DNA from: a virus
IMG/VR virus record: IMGVR_UViG_3300030328_005209
Location: 1 to 20,216 of that record
Direction: 5' to 3' (one strand)
DNA length: 20,216 bases
Position 1 is the stretch's first letter, and each line of letters starts with the position of its first letter. Positions 9,976 through 16,805 of this stretch are shown here, in pieces. The position numbers and the translations under genes were made by a program. Below the pieces are notes generated by a model. That model was not told where the DNA came from, searched no databases, and worked only from the letters and a program-made list of their open reading frames with translations.

Positions 9976-9987
9976 TAAATTTACACT
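9976..9987 (-). promoter_or_regulatory. AGTGTA-type promoter-like motif before the portal gene
   Basis: The minus strand reads AGTGTAAATTTA, with 15 nt between AGTGTA and the portal ATG at 9966. The motif begins on the last base of the terminase TAA stop, so it occupies the short junction between two otherwise consecutive genes. It would let portal and downstream genes be transcribed separately from the packaging operon. Only a weak AAAG ribosome-binding site lies between motif and start. Confidence 0.55.
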
Positions 9988-11819
9988 TAACCAAGCATTC
10001 TGGGAGTAAATGTATGGTTAATTTGTTGTACTTCTGTATTTTTAAGATCATTATAGGCTTTAACGGCCCAATTTCCTAACATTAAAGTGGTGTAATTATC
10101 CTTACGAGCACGATTAGCCGAAGTACTTCTTTTAAGGTGCTGGGGCAGGTCAAAGGTTTGAATTCCTTTGGCTGTAGTCTTAACTTCAACTAACGCACAT
10201 TGCTTTCTGGTTTGATAAATAATGTCATCTTGGAACTCTATCAAATCACCTTTATTTTCGTAAGGCATTAGTTTCATAGGAACCGCTTGAGCTGATACTT
10301 TATCGAAAAAGCTTCCGCACGCAGCAGTACGCGAAGCGAACCATATCCTCTTATGGTCAATGGAAGCTTGTAAATATTCATTAGCCTCCCGGAGAAAAGT
10401 GCTAGAAAATAACTGTTTGAAGCAGATCATATTTTCTTTCACGTTATATTGAGTCTTTGCTTTGAGTAACATTTGTTGATAATCGTTACCAGTTTTATCA
10501 CTATTAAAATCAAAAAACTTTAAATTAATGCGTGAATCCCGAAACAGTTCCGATTCATTAGCTCCATCAATAAACTGATATCCCGCGTTATCTATAATTA
10601 AGAGAACGATATTAAAGCTAGTAACTAGATAATGAAGATATTTGATATGATCTTTTAAATCCCCTCCCGCTACTGCATAAGCATGCACTAAGGTAGATTC
10701 ATTACCTTTTTCTTCATCAAGTTCTAAAACCGACATTGCAAAATAATCGGAACTTGGACTGTTACTAAAACTAGGGTCAATAGCTAATATATATTCTTTA
10801 TCTGGCTCCCCTTTAACTAAGGTATGCTGTTTCTCCCCATCTGGTATAGTGCAGTCATGCATTTTCTTAGCACTAAAATAACTATCACTTCCATCGGTAA
10901 ACTGAGCACAATATTCTCGCTGAAAAGAGGAATTAGAAGAGCCTCCAGACTGAGCTTCTTCTATAACTGTACTGTCTATCATATCAGAAGGAATAGAGTC
11001 AAAAGCCATCTGTGATATAAAATAATTAGATTGTTGGATGTCTTCCGAATAGATATTATTCATCCATTCTTTGTACGTTTTAAAAAGGTTTTCAAAACTG
11101 AAGCTGGCCGAAGAGAGCGCTATCATTTTAGAGTTGTTCTCGAAAACAATTCGGTCTTTTTCTTGCATCTGGCCTTTTTGAATAAGGTCATCTTCCATTT
11201 CTCTTATTTTTATCCTCTCAGCCATATCTTGGGGAGCCACCAAGAAAGGCATAAGAACTGTCTTGATGGTATCCTCAGGCAGGAGTAAAAACTCATCAAG
11301 CACTAGAATGTTTGCGCGGAAACCACGAATCTTTTCTCCGCTTAGAGGGATAGCGGTGATAGTCCCTTCGTTTATCTTCCATTCGAATTGATCGTTACGT
11401 TTAGATTTAGCTCCGAAAGCATGAGCTAGCATTTGAGCTTCTTTAGATTCGACTATCTTCTCCAAGTTATTAAAAATAAATCGAGCTGTACGAAAAGTAG
11501 GTCCAGCAATTAAGATTTTTGTACGAGGCTCAAAAATACATTGAAGAAAACAATAAACAGCCGCTATAAAACTTTTGCCACAACCGCGGCCCCAAACACA
11601 CATACTAAAGTTTCGGTTAAAAAAAGCTTTGAGAGTTATTTCTTGATATAAAGCTAATTTAATTCCCGAAAGCAATTCTGTAGTAAAACCTAAATTAGAC
11701 CGCATGAATTTGGCCAAAGTTATTTTTGCTTGGCGGTCAGGGAGTTCTCCTTTTAAATCAAGAAAGTCTTCATTTAAATTTGGTAACGGTTTTTTATATT
11801 TTTCAGGACAATACCACAT
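9987..11819 (-). CDS. Terminase large subunit (DNA-packaging ATPase/nuclease)
   Basis: This 610-residue protein has both halves of a large terminase. The ATPase domain has a Walker A loop GRGCGKS (residues about 77-83) and a Walker B ILVLDEF with D175 and E176. A coupling-type SSASFSF segment follows. The C-terminal RNase H-like nuclease shows acidic clusters at AIDPSFSN (about 345), LLIIDNAG (about 405) and the late IEFQDDIIYQ (about 533), matching the three metal-binding acidic positions of the family. The protein docks on the portal, pumps DNA into the prohead using ATP, and cuts the concatemer. The length is close to T4-type terminases. The ATG follows the upstream TAA with no gap (TAAATG), so expression depends on the upstream operon. 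No residues appear to be missing. Confidence 0.95.
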   Translation of the reverse strand: MWYCPEKYKKPLPNLNEDFLDLKGELPDRQAKITLAKFMRSNLGFTTELLSGIKLALYQEITLKAFFNRNFSMCVWGRGCGKSFIAAVYCFLQCIFEPRTKILIAGPTFRTARFIFNNLEKIVESKEAQMLAHAFGAKSKRNDQFEWKINEGTITAIPLSGEKIRGFRANILVLDEFLLLPEDTIKTVLMPFLVAPQDMAERIKIREMEDDLIQKGQMQEKDRIVFENNSKMIALSSASFSFENLFKTYKEWMNNIYSEDIQQSNYFISQMAFDSIPSDMIDSTVIEEAQSGGSSNSSFQREYCAQFTDGSDSYFSAKKMHDCTIPDGEKQHTLVKGEPDKEYILAIDPSFSNSPSSDYFAMSVLELDEEKGNESTLVHAYAVAGGDLKDHIKYLHYLVTSFNIVLLIIDNAGYQFIDGANESELFRDSRINLKFFDFNSDKTGNDYQQMLLKAKTQYNVKENMICFKQLFSSTFLREANEYLQASIDHKRIWFASRTAACGSFFDKVSAQAVPMKLMPYENKGDLIEFQDDIIYQTRKQCALVEVKTTAKGIQTFDLPQHLKRSTSANRARKDNYTTLMLGNWAVKAYNDLKNTEVQQINHTFTPRMLG

Positions 11820-12758
11820 TTATAATAATTTTAAATCATACGCCAACTGTAAGTCATACTTCTCTTTCAAAGCATCGGATAATAAAAGTTTTTTTACTAT
11901 CCTTACGCACTCCTTCCTCCCATTTACAAAAAGAAATTGAATGTCTGGGAACTCTTGAATCAAGTCTCTAACATTATGAAAAATAAAATCTGGGGTAACC
12001 CGAGTATTCTTTTTATAAACATGCTTGAGCCTGTTGAAGGCTAAACAGTCAGAAAGATTCCTTTCCACTAAAACTACCATGTAAGCTTTTTCTTCCGCCG
12101 CTCTATTTATTTCATTTTTAAATCTTTCAAGACCAGAGCTTAGAGTACCTATGAGATCAGGGACAGATTTTCTTTCTATGTAGGTGTTCTGAGTTTTTTC
12201 TTTATCGTTTAAACAGTAATCCCCAAATTTTAACCCCTTCACTTCAGTAGGAAAATCATCTATATCTAGAGGATTTTGTTCTCGCGAATCTATATAAATA
12301 AGATGATCTTTTGAAAAAGTTTCTTTATAATCTTTTTTTATAGGCGTTTTTTTAAATTTGTTTTTGTACCCTATGTCTTCACATAGCTTATAATAATCAC
12401 CAAATAATTCTTGATAAAAAGGTATGGGAGGTATCGGCAACGTTCTCAATTCAACTTCACTGGGGGAATAAACTAAGCCTTTTTCTTCCTTTCTTTTCAG
12501 CAATAAATCTTTACAATATTTCTGAGCCTCAAAAATGGGAATGTTTTTTAACCAAGTTTTTAAATTCCTTTTATTATTAAAGTCAGAAGAAAAATACTGT
12601 TCTTTATTTTTGAACTTGATTAATTCATTAGTGTGTTTATCTCTACGAGGGTAATACTTATGATAATACTGGACAATAGATAATTTATGGGCTTTGATAT
12701 GAAGGTGGAGCCCTCTATCTTTATCAAATTCTTTTCCGCATTCTTGACACTTAACCAT
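11820..12758 (-). CDS. C2H2 zinc-finger plus ERCC4-type nuclease
   Basis: This 312-residue protein has two recognisable parts. A classic C2H2 finger sits at the extreme N-terminus: C4, C7, H20, H24, giving C-x2-C-x12-H-x3-H. An ERCC4/XPF-type nuclease core occupies about residues 150-235: D157-S-R159-E160, G179-D180, E195-R196-K197 followed by D201, R212-F-x-x-E216, then V231-E232. This is the GDx(n)ERKx3D signature, and all catalytic positions look intact. ERCC4 enzymes cut branched or flapped DNA. The gene sits directly before the large terminase (TAA then ATG), so a role in resolving replication or recombination branches before packaging is plausible, comparable to a packaging-linked resolvase. 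Destruction of host DNA is another option. It overlaps the upstream gene by 8 nt and has a GAAGAGG ribosome-binding site. Confidence 0.85.
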   Translation of the reverse strand: MVKCQECGKEFDKDRGLHLHIKAHKLSIVQYYHKYYPRRDKHTNELIKFKNKEQYFSSDFNNKRNLKTWLKNIPIFEAQKYCKDLLLKRKEEKGLVYSPSEVELRTLPIPPIPFYQELFGDYYKLCEDIGYKNKFKKTPIKKDYKETFSKDHLIYIDSREQNPLDIDDFPTEVKGLKFGDYCLNDKEKTQNTYIERKSVPDLIGTLSSGLERFKNEINRAAEEKAYMVVLVERNLSDCLAFNRLKHVYKKNTRVTPDFIFHNVRDLIQEFPDIQFLFVNGRKECVRIVKKLLLSDALKEKYDLQLAYDLKLL

Positions 12759-13860
12759 TAAGAACCTCTTCTTCGCTTATGCCCATAATACGAGATTTAA
12801 TATCCTCCATAGAGCTTAGTCTTTCTATTTCAGCAGATATGTTTTTCTTTCTTATTTCGGCTATTTTAATCATCTTAGTTCTAGACTCTTCGTCTTTCCA
12901 AAGTTCCACGAGGTTTAAAATGGAGGCCGATTCTTGAAGAACTTTACTCATTCGCTGGCTTCTCTTTTCTTTGAGCTCGTTAAGGAGCTTTGTTTGACGA
13001 TTAACGCACTGGTTATACTCAGTTTGCGCCGTGTTGATAGCTTCCACTAAGCTCATTGCCATTCTCCGACCTTCGGTATCTTCAGCGTTTTGGTCAAGGA
13101 GCTGCTGCAATCTTTCTACGCGTCTTTGGATATTAGAAGCTATTACTACTTCTGCGGATAAAACTATATACTGATCTACCTCCTCTTGAGAAAGGTCAGA
13201 TTTATCCCATGTGTAACGAACAAAACTACTTTCGAAAAGCTCACGATCCGTTTCAACAGAGTAAGTGCTGATTTGATGAAGAAAGCGAAATGTATGCATG
13301 TATCCAATAAGGGTAGATAAATTCTTTTTTATTTTTGTTGTAATTTTTTCTTTATCGATTCCGTTATGAACATACTTATTAACTCGAACTACTGCCCGAG
13401 ATTCGGACTTAGGAGGAGCATATCCTCCCTCAACTGCTACCTCATCATTAGTTTCAGAATATTTAACTTGATTGGGTATACTGTTTATAAATTCTGCGAC
13501 AACTTTATACCTTAAATCCAAAGCAGAAATTTTATTATCATCAAATATCAACCTAGTCATATCCATGGGTTTCATGGCCCCACAATTATTAGAGATATAT
13601 TCTTTTTGGTCGTCGGTAAGTTGTACTTTCTCTTTGGGGTAATATTTGTGAGAGACTTTAGCTTCAAGACTTTTTTCTGCTAAGAACTTTTTAACAGCCC
13701 TGCCATATTTGCTTCTTCCGTCTTTCATCTCTTCGGGGATGTCAGAAAAAACTAGTTCTATCAATTCTTTTAAATGAGGGGCGCCATCATTACGTTTGTT
13801 CCACTCCTCCAAGATAGCTAACTGCTGGTCTTCATTTAATTCTATATTTTTCTCTTTCAT
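12751..13860 (-). CDS. HTH-like and coiled-coil protein, candidate small terminase
   Basis: I do not recognise this 369-residue protein with certainty. The N-terminal 125 residues contain two similar helical units, one starting ELNEDQQLAILEEW and the other QLTDDQKEYISNNC. Each continues into a segment like LIELVFSD or TRLIFDDN and then a helix ending in FLAEKS or FINSI, like tandem helix-turn-helix modules. A central basic region follows. The C-terminal half (about 230-360) is strongly charged and predicted to form long coiled coils. DNA-binding N-terminus plus oligomerising coil, in the packaging operon two genes before the large terminase, fits a small terminase subunit, although it is long for one. 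A transcription co-factor is an alternative. It overlaps the sigma-like gene by 4 nt and the nuclease gene by 8 nt. Confidence 0.5.
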   Translation of the reverse strand: MKEKNIELNEDQQLAILEEWNKRNDGAPHLKELIELVFSDIPEEMKDGRSKYGRAVKKFLAEKSLEAKVSHKYYPKEKVQLTDDQKEYISNNCGAMKPMDMTRLIFDDNKISALDLRYKVVAEFINSIPNQVKYSETNDEVAVEGGYAPPKSESRAVVRVNKYVHNGIDKEKITTKIKKNLSTLIGYMHTFRFLHQISTYSVETDRELFESSFVRYTWDKSDLSQEEVDQYIVLSAEVVIASNIQRRVERLQQLLDQNAEDTEGRRMAMSLVEAINTAQTEYNQCVNRQTKLLNELKEKRSQRMSKVLQESASILNLVELWKDEESRTKMIKIAEIRKKNISAEIERLSSMEDIKSRIMGISEEEVLNG

Positions 13861-14540
13861 AGAATTTCTATTTCTCCATTAGCAATAATTTTTTTTACTT
13901 TTTGAATTATTGACTTTTTAACATTTTTAATTTGCTTATATCCGGGCACTCGGTTTTTTTCGTTAGTTTTATAACCCATCAAAGAAGCAGCTTTTTCTTC
14001 AGAAAGATTATCTATATAAAGAGCTTTATAGATTTTCCATTCGGCAGGTTTCAATGATTGATACATTTTCTCGTTTAATCTTTTCATTAACATAATAATG
14101 TCGATATCTTTATATTCAGCCATGTTAATTTCGCTAGAATGTTCATTTATAGAAACAGGTAACTTAGCGTCATAAGCTTGCTTCTTGGTTTTTACCCAGT
14201 TCGCAAAAAGAGGACACGCTTCACATTGTTTTCCGTAAATGTAGCAAAGATCTCCGGATTCGGCCGCCGCGCATTTCAAACAAGGCCTGCAGTAATTCCC
14301 ATAATTATTACGAATTAAATTTTTTATCTGATTAGATATAATCCTATTAATCCATGGATTAAGGGGCTTTTTAGTATCGTAGAGATGCCATTTTTTAAAT
14401 ATATGGATTCTTAGAATTTGAGAAACATCGTCAAAGTCCATCCAAGCTAAAGCTGTCAAGTTCCACTTAGACTTTCTTTTTTTTATCTCAATATCTATCT
14501 GTTCAATATAATCTTCAAATTGAGGTTTACGTTTCGGCAT
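13857..14540 (-). CDS. Divergent sigma-70-like factor with six-cysteine insertion
   Basis: This 227-residue protein looks like a reduced sigma factor. Residues about 34-80 (MDFDDVSQILRIHIFKKW, then PLNPWINRIISNQIKNLIRN) match the region 2 pattern of ECF and phage sigma factors: a D-D-V-x-Q helix, then W-I-x-R-I-x-x-N and a basic helix. Residues about 162-218 (LKPAEWKIYKALYIDNLSEE, then KAASLMGY) resemble region 4, an HTH for promoter binding. Between them is a cysteine-rich insert with C84, C87, C90, C99, C106, C109 (C-x2-C-x2-C-x8-C-x6-C-x2-C), probably one or two zinc sites. Such a protein would redirect host RNA polymerase to phage promoters; the AGTGTA elements in this window are candidate targets. 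It overlaps the zinc-ribbon gene by 14 nt and the next gene by 4 nt. Start ATG at 14540 has no obvious ribosome-binding site. Confidence 0.7.
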   Translation of the reverse strand: MPKRKPQFEDYIEQIDIEIKKRKSKWNLTALAWMDFDDVSQILRIHIFKKWHLYDTKKPLNPWINRIISNQIKNLIRNNYGNYCRPCLKCAAAESGDLCYIYGKQCEACPLFANWVKTKKQAYDAKLPVSINEHSSEINMAEYKDIDIIMLMKRLNEKMYQSLKPAEWKIYKALYIDNLSEEKAASLMGYKTNEKNRVPGYKQIKNVKKSIIQKVKKIIANGEIEIL

Positions 14541-14925
14541 TGTCGCGGCGAGATGAACCAGCGTCCTTCAAAAAATCTTGAGTGATAGTTTCTTTAGAGT
14601 AACTGGTGTCTACCTCCCTCTGATAGCCGTCGCCTAACCCTTCTGGATGTGACCCTACAATATCTTGGATCTTGTGAGAGCTTAAAGCGGTAGGACCTTC
14701 TAGTACAAAATCCAATTTCCCAATATTAGGCTCCTCGAAATATTCCTCCTCGTCTTCTCTCTCTGTTTCTACAACTTTAGATTGTGTAATAGATTTAGTC
14801 TTAAAAACTGTTTTAGCTTGACTTTTCCCCATAGAATTAAAAGAAGCGCCACATGACCCACAGAACAGGGGCTTTTTTAAAGAGTATTCTGTTCCAGCTC
14901 CACAAGTTGGGCAATATTGTTTCAT
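14527..14925 (-). CDS. Small zinc-ribbon protein
   Basis: This 132-residue protein begins with a four-cysteine zinc ribbon: C5, C8, C22, C25 (C-P-T-C and C-G-S-C knuckles). The rest is acidic and low in hydrophobic residues, so probably disordered. It may act as a small nucleic-acid- or protein-binding adaptor. It is the first gene of the operon 14925-9987 and overlaps the sigma-like gene by 14 nt, so the two products may work together, for example as sigma and co-activator; this is inference from position only. Only 9 nt separate the promoter-like AGTGTA from the ATG, and no Shine-Dalgarno fits between them, suggesting a very short or absent leader. Confidence 0.65.
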   Translation of the reverse strand: MKQYCPTCGAGTEYSLKKPLFCGSCGASFNSMGKSQAKTVFKTKSITQSKVVETEREDEEEYFEEPNIGKLDFVLEGPTALSSHKIQDIVGSHPEGLGDGYQREVDTSYSKETITQDFLKDAGSSRRDNAET

Positions 14926-14928
14926 ATC

Positions 14929-14940
14929 AGGTATTACACT
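14929..14940 (-). promoter_or_regulatory. AGTGTA-type motif before the packaging operon
   Basis: The minus strand reads AGTGTAATACCT, 9 nt (from AGTGTA) before the ATG at 14925. It is almost the same as the plus-strand motif facing the other way at 14977 (AGTGTATACCT, then ATATG), so the two divergent units share not only the core but also the sequence up to the start codon. Confidence 0.6.
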
Positions 14941-14976
14941 AAATATATTATTAAAAAATATAGGTTTTTCAAAAAA

Positions 14977-14988
14977 AGTGTATACCTA
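14977..14988 (+). promoter_or_regulatory. AGTGTA-type motif before the zincin-like gene
   Basis: The plus strand reads AGTGTATACCTA. The GTG inside it could be misread as a start codon of the following gene. A possible operator, the inverted repeat ATATAGGT (14958-14965) and ACCTATAT (14984-14991), overlaps its right side. Confidence 0.6.
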
Positions 14989-14989
14989 T

Positions 14990-15265
14990 ATGGATATGGA
15001 AAATGTCAAATTCAAAACCTCAGATGGGATAGAGTATGAATTAATATGGAAAAAACCTCACCACACTTATAATGCTGATGGTTTATGTTATTCTCCAGAG
15101 GCTGATAATCCTAAAATTCTTGTTGACCCCAAACTTAAAAAAAGACGCAAAATGAGCACTCTTATAGAAGAGGTAACTCATGCTTTTTTCTGGGACAAGA
15201 CAGAAAAAGAAGTAAGAAAATTCTCTTCTGTACTTGCGGGTTTAATTAATAAGCAGATTAAATAG
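14990..15265 (+). CDS. Small zincin-like protein with EExxH instead of HExxH
   Basis: This is about 91 residues from the ATG at 14990; an ATG at 14996 is equally possible. The upstream in-frame GTG at 14978 lies inside the promoter-like motif and is unlikely to be used. The segment MSTLIEEVTHAFFWDKTEKE (residues about 55-74) resembles a family of small phage metallopeptidase-like proteins with L-I-H-E-x-x-H-A-x-x-W and downstream E-x-x-V. Here the first ligand position is Glu (E60-E61-x-x-H64), so a canonical HExxH zinc site is incomplete. The second His and the helix following it are kept. It may be an inactive zincin fold or use another ligand. It converges with phoH and overlaps its 3' end by 8 nt. 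No Shine-Dalgarno is visible. Confidence 0.55.
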   Translation: MDMENVKFKTSDGIEYELIWKKPHHTYNADGLCYSPEADNPKILVDPKLKKRRKMSTLIEEVTHAFFWDKTEKEVRKFSSVLAGLINKQIK

Positions 15266-16019
15266 TATCACATTCAGCTAGTTTAGAAACAATAAACTTG
15301 GTTAATTCTGATCGGACAATATCTTCTTCGTTAAACTCGAAAGTATGTATACCCATGTCTCGACTTTCTTGGTTATCAAAGACATTGTAAAGTTTTACAA
15401 AACCTCCTCGATTTCCATTTTTTAAATCGGTTTGCATTGGGTCCGCCATTATAATGCATCTAGAGTATTTACCTATTCTTGTCAATACTGTAACTATTTC
15501 GCGAAAAGAGCTATTTTGAGCTTCATCCATTAATATAGCTTTACCATTCCAACTCATACCTCTAGCGAAGTTAACGGGATGAATTGACACCCTTTTTTCT
15601 TTTTGGAGTTTTTTGACTGTGTCCTCGCTGAGTAACTCATCCAATTTATCCATAAAAGGCAAATTATAATAATGAAGTTTTTCATCTGCATCTCCGGGGA
15701 GAAAACCTAATCGGGAATCAGAGCTTTCTACTGCTGAACGCATATAAATAACATCTGACACTTTAGAAGTGTTTAATAAATTTAGAGCAGAATATACCGC
15801 TGTTAAAGTTTTAGAACTTCCTGCGGGGCCTTTACATAAAATAAGTCTCGTGCTTTTATCTTGTGAAATTTCTATAAATCGTTTCTGTTTGTCAGTCCAA
15901 GGCAACTCTTCGATATAAAACGTATCTTTGGGTTTAAGTGGGTCCCGTTGGTGAATCTTAACCCTTCCGTCCGTAACTTCGAGAGATTCAAAATCTCCCG
16001 TGCTCTTTACTTTTGGCAT
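15258..16019 (-). CDS. phoH: PhoH-like ATPase
   Basis: From the ATG at 16019 this is 253 residues. The frame is open further upstream to 16217, but that extension runs over the promoter-like motif and the opposite-strand MscS-like gene, so I exclude it; ATGs at 16025 and 16028 are alternatives. Features are Walker A GPAGSSKT (residues 64-71), the PhoH-typical MRSAVESSDSRLGFLPGD (about 93-110), Walker B ILMDEAQN with D165 and E166, and a sensor-like MADPMQTDL (about 192-200). PhoH-like proteins are P-loop ATPases often found in marine phages; proposed roles include RNA metabolism and phosphate-stress response, without firm proof. The length and motifs match the single-domain phage form. Its own AGTGTA element lies 11 nt upstream, facing away from the MscS-like gene. 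Confidence 0.9.
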   Translation of the reverse strand: MPKVKSTGDFESLEVTDGRVKIHQRDPLKPKDTFYIEELPWTDKQKRFIEISQDKSTRLILCKGPAGSSKTLTAVYSALNLLNTSKVSDVIYMRSAVESSDSRLGFLPGDADEKLHYYNLPFMDKLDELLSEDTVKKLQKEKRVSIHPVNFARGMSWNGKAILMDEAQNSSFREIVTVLTRIGKYSRCIIMADPMQTDLKNGNRGGFVKLYNVFDNQESRDMGIHTFEFNEEDIVRSELTKFIVSKLAECDTI

Positions 16020-16024
16020 CACCA

Positions 16025-16036
16025 TCATTTTACACT
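16025..16036 (-). promoter_or_regulatory. AGTGTA-type motif before phoH
   Basis: The minus strand reads AGTGTAAAATGA, with 11 nt between AGTGTA and the ATG at 16019. Two alternative ATGs fall within or next to the motif's downstream half. It is the left arm of the head-to-head pair 16031-16048. Confidence 0.6.
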
Positions 16037-16048
16037 CAAAAAAGTGTA
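16031..16048. repeat. Palindromic divergent promoter-like element
   Basis: TACACTCAAAAAAGTGTA has perfect 6-bp inverted arms with a 6-bp spacer. It lies between the divergent phoH (-) and MscS-like (+) genes. Each arm is the AGTGTA core of one promoter-like motif. A looser version of the same arrangement (TACACTCCTGCGTGTA) occurs at 17867-17882. Confidence 0.65.
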
Positions 16049-16054
16049 ATATAT
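16043..16054 (+). promoter_or_regulatory. AGTGTA-type motif before the MscS-like gene
   Basis: The plus strand reads AGTGTAATATAT, 17 nt (from AGTGTA) before the ATG at 16066. A purine-rich AAAAGAAAG between them can serve as a weak ribosome-binding site. Confidence 0.6.
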
Positions 16055-16065
16055 AAAAGAAAGTT

Positions 16066-16572
16066 ATGAACGAGATTTCAGAGATAGCTCCCGAAATGGT
16101 AAACTTAGCTACAAATCTAACTAATTTGTCTCCGGGGCAAATAAATAAAGAAAATGTAGAGGGTTTTTTAGAAAGTTTAATTGGCGAGTATGGATGGCTA
16201 TTACTGATAGCTGTCATAACTATAATGGCAAAAGATATGATTATGAATTTTGCTCAAGGATTATTAGTTTTTATGGGGAATGATTTTAATAATGATGACA
16301 TTATTTATATTTCGGGACGTCAAGCCCGTATAGTTCGCGTAGGAATTCGTAACACGGTTTTTTATATGCTTGATAGAAAAACTAAGATGTTGGTCCCGAA
16401 CGAACAATTAAAACAGCTTACTATTGAAAAAACTTTACCTAAAAACGGTGGAGCTCCCTATCTACCTAAAGGATGCGATCCAAACTTTGTGGGAACAGAA
16501 GAAGTTCCTATAGAGCCTCCTCCCATGCAGGTAGAAGTGGTAAGCAAGCCCACTTCTAGAAAAAAATCTTAA
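16066..16572 (+). CDS. Minimal MscS-like membrane protein
   Basis: This 168-residue protein has one clear membrane segment (about 42-57, YGWLLLIAVITIMAK). An amphipathic stretch follows (DMIMNFAQGLLVFMGNDF, about 57-74), then a small beta domain (about 76-122). That stretch has the pattern of the MscS pore helix and beta domain: short helix with G-x-L, a D/N-D-x-I/V-x-I-x-G strand (NDDIIYISG), G-x-V-x-x-I-like RIVRVGIRNT, an aromatic strand, and the hallmark V-P-N (110-112) before Q-L. The C-terminal 45 residues are Pro- and Lys-rich and probably disordered. MscS channels are heptamers that open under membrane tension. This version lacks the extra membrane helices and the large cytoplasmic cage. 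It could form a small channel, alter host osmotic behaviour or contribute to lysis; function is inferred. It is followed after 2 nt by a lipoprotein gene. Confidence 0.65.
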   Translation: MNEISEIAPEMVNLATNLTNLSPGQINKENVEGFLESLIGEYGWLLLIAVITIMAKDMIMNFAQGLLVFMGNDFNNDDIIYISGRQARIVRVGIRNTVFYMLDRKTKMLVPNEQLKQLTIEKTLPKNGGAPYLPKGCDPNFVGTEEVPIEPPPMQVEVVSKPTSRKKS

Positions 16573-16574
16573 CA

Positions 16575-16805
16575 ATGAAAAAAATGTTTTTATTAACTCT
16601 CCTACTTTCAGGATGTATCTCTCCAACTAGCGTAGACGAAAAAGGAAGACTTGAAAAAGTTAGAATAGCGGTCCCCGCCTTTTTTCAAATAGAAATGGAC
16701 TATTACAAAGATAAAGAAAATTTTCCTAAAGGAACGGTTAAAACTAACACTCCACCACAAATAAATAATATATATCCAAAATTAATGGAAATGACCCCAA
16801 AATAA
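16575..16805 (+). CDS. Small lipoprotein
   Basis: This 76-residue protein has a short type II signal peptide: MKKMF, a hydrophobic stretch and the lipobox L-S-G-C with the lipidated cysteine at residue 14. The mature part is about 62 residues, polar, with a Pro-containing C-terminus (TNTPPQINN, then MTPK). After cleavage it would be anchored in a membrane, probably the outer membrane as residue 15 is Ile rather than Asp; the sorting rule is established for E. coli only. It starts 2 nt after the MscS-like stop, so both are probably co-expressed. Small Pro-containing phage lipoproteins are often outer-membrane spanins, but no partner inner-membrane spanin overlaps it, so that reading is tentative. 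Superinfection exclusion is another option. Confidence 0.6.
   Translation: MKKMFLLTLLLSGCISPTSVDEKGRLEKVRIAVPAFFQIEMDYYKDKENFPKGTVKTNTPPQINNIYPKLMEMTPK

Noticed and set aside
9773-11971. Plus-strand ORFs at 9773-10009, 10824-11015, 11031-11288, 11704-11940 and 11726-11971
   Set aside because: They are antisense to portal, terminase and nuclease genes that have clear family motifs.
16020-16217. N-terminal extension of the PhoH frame to 16217
   Set aside because: It crosses the AGTGTA motifs and the opposite-strand MscS-like gene, and the extra residues match nothing in PhoH proteins.
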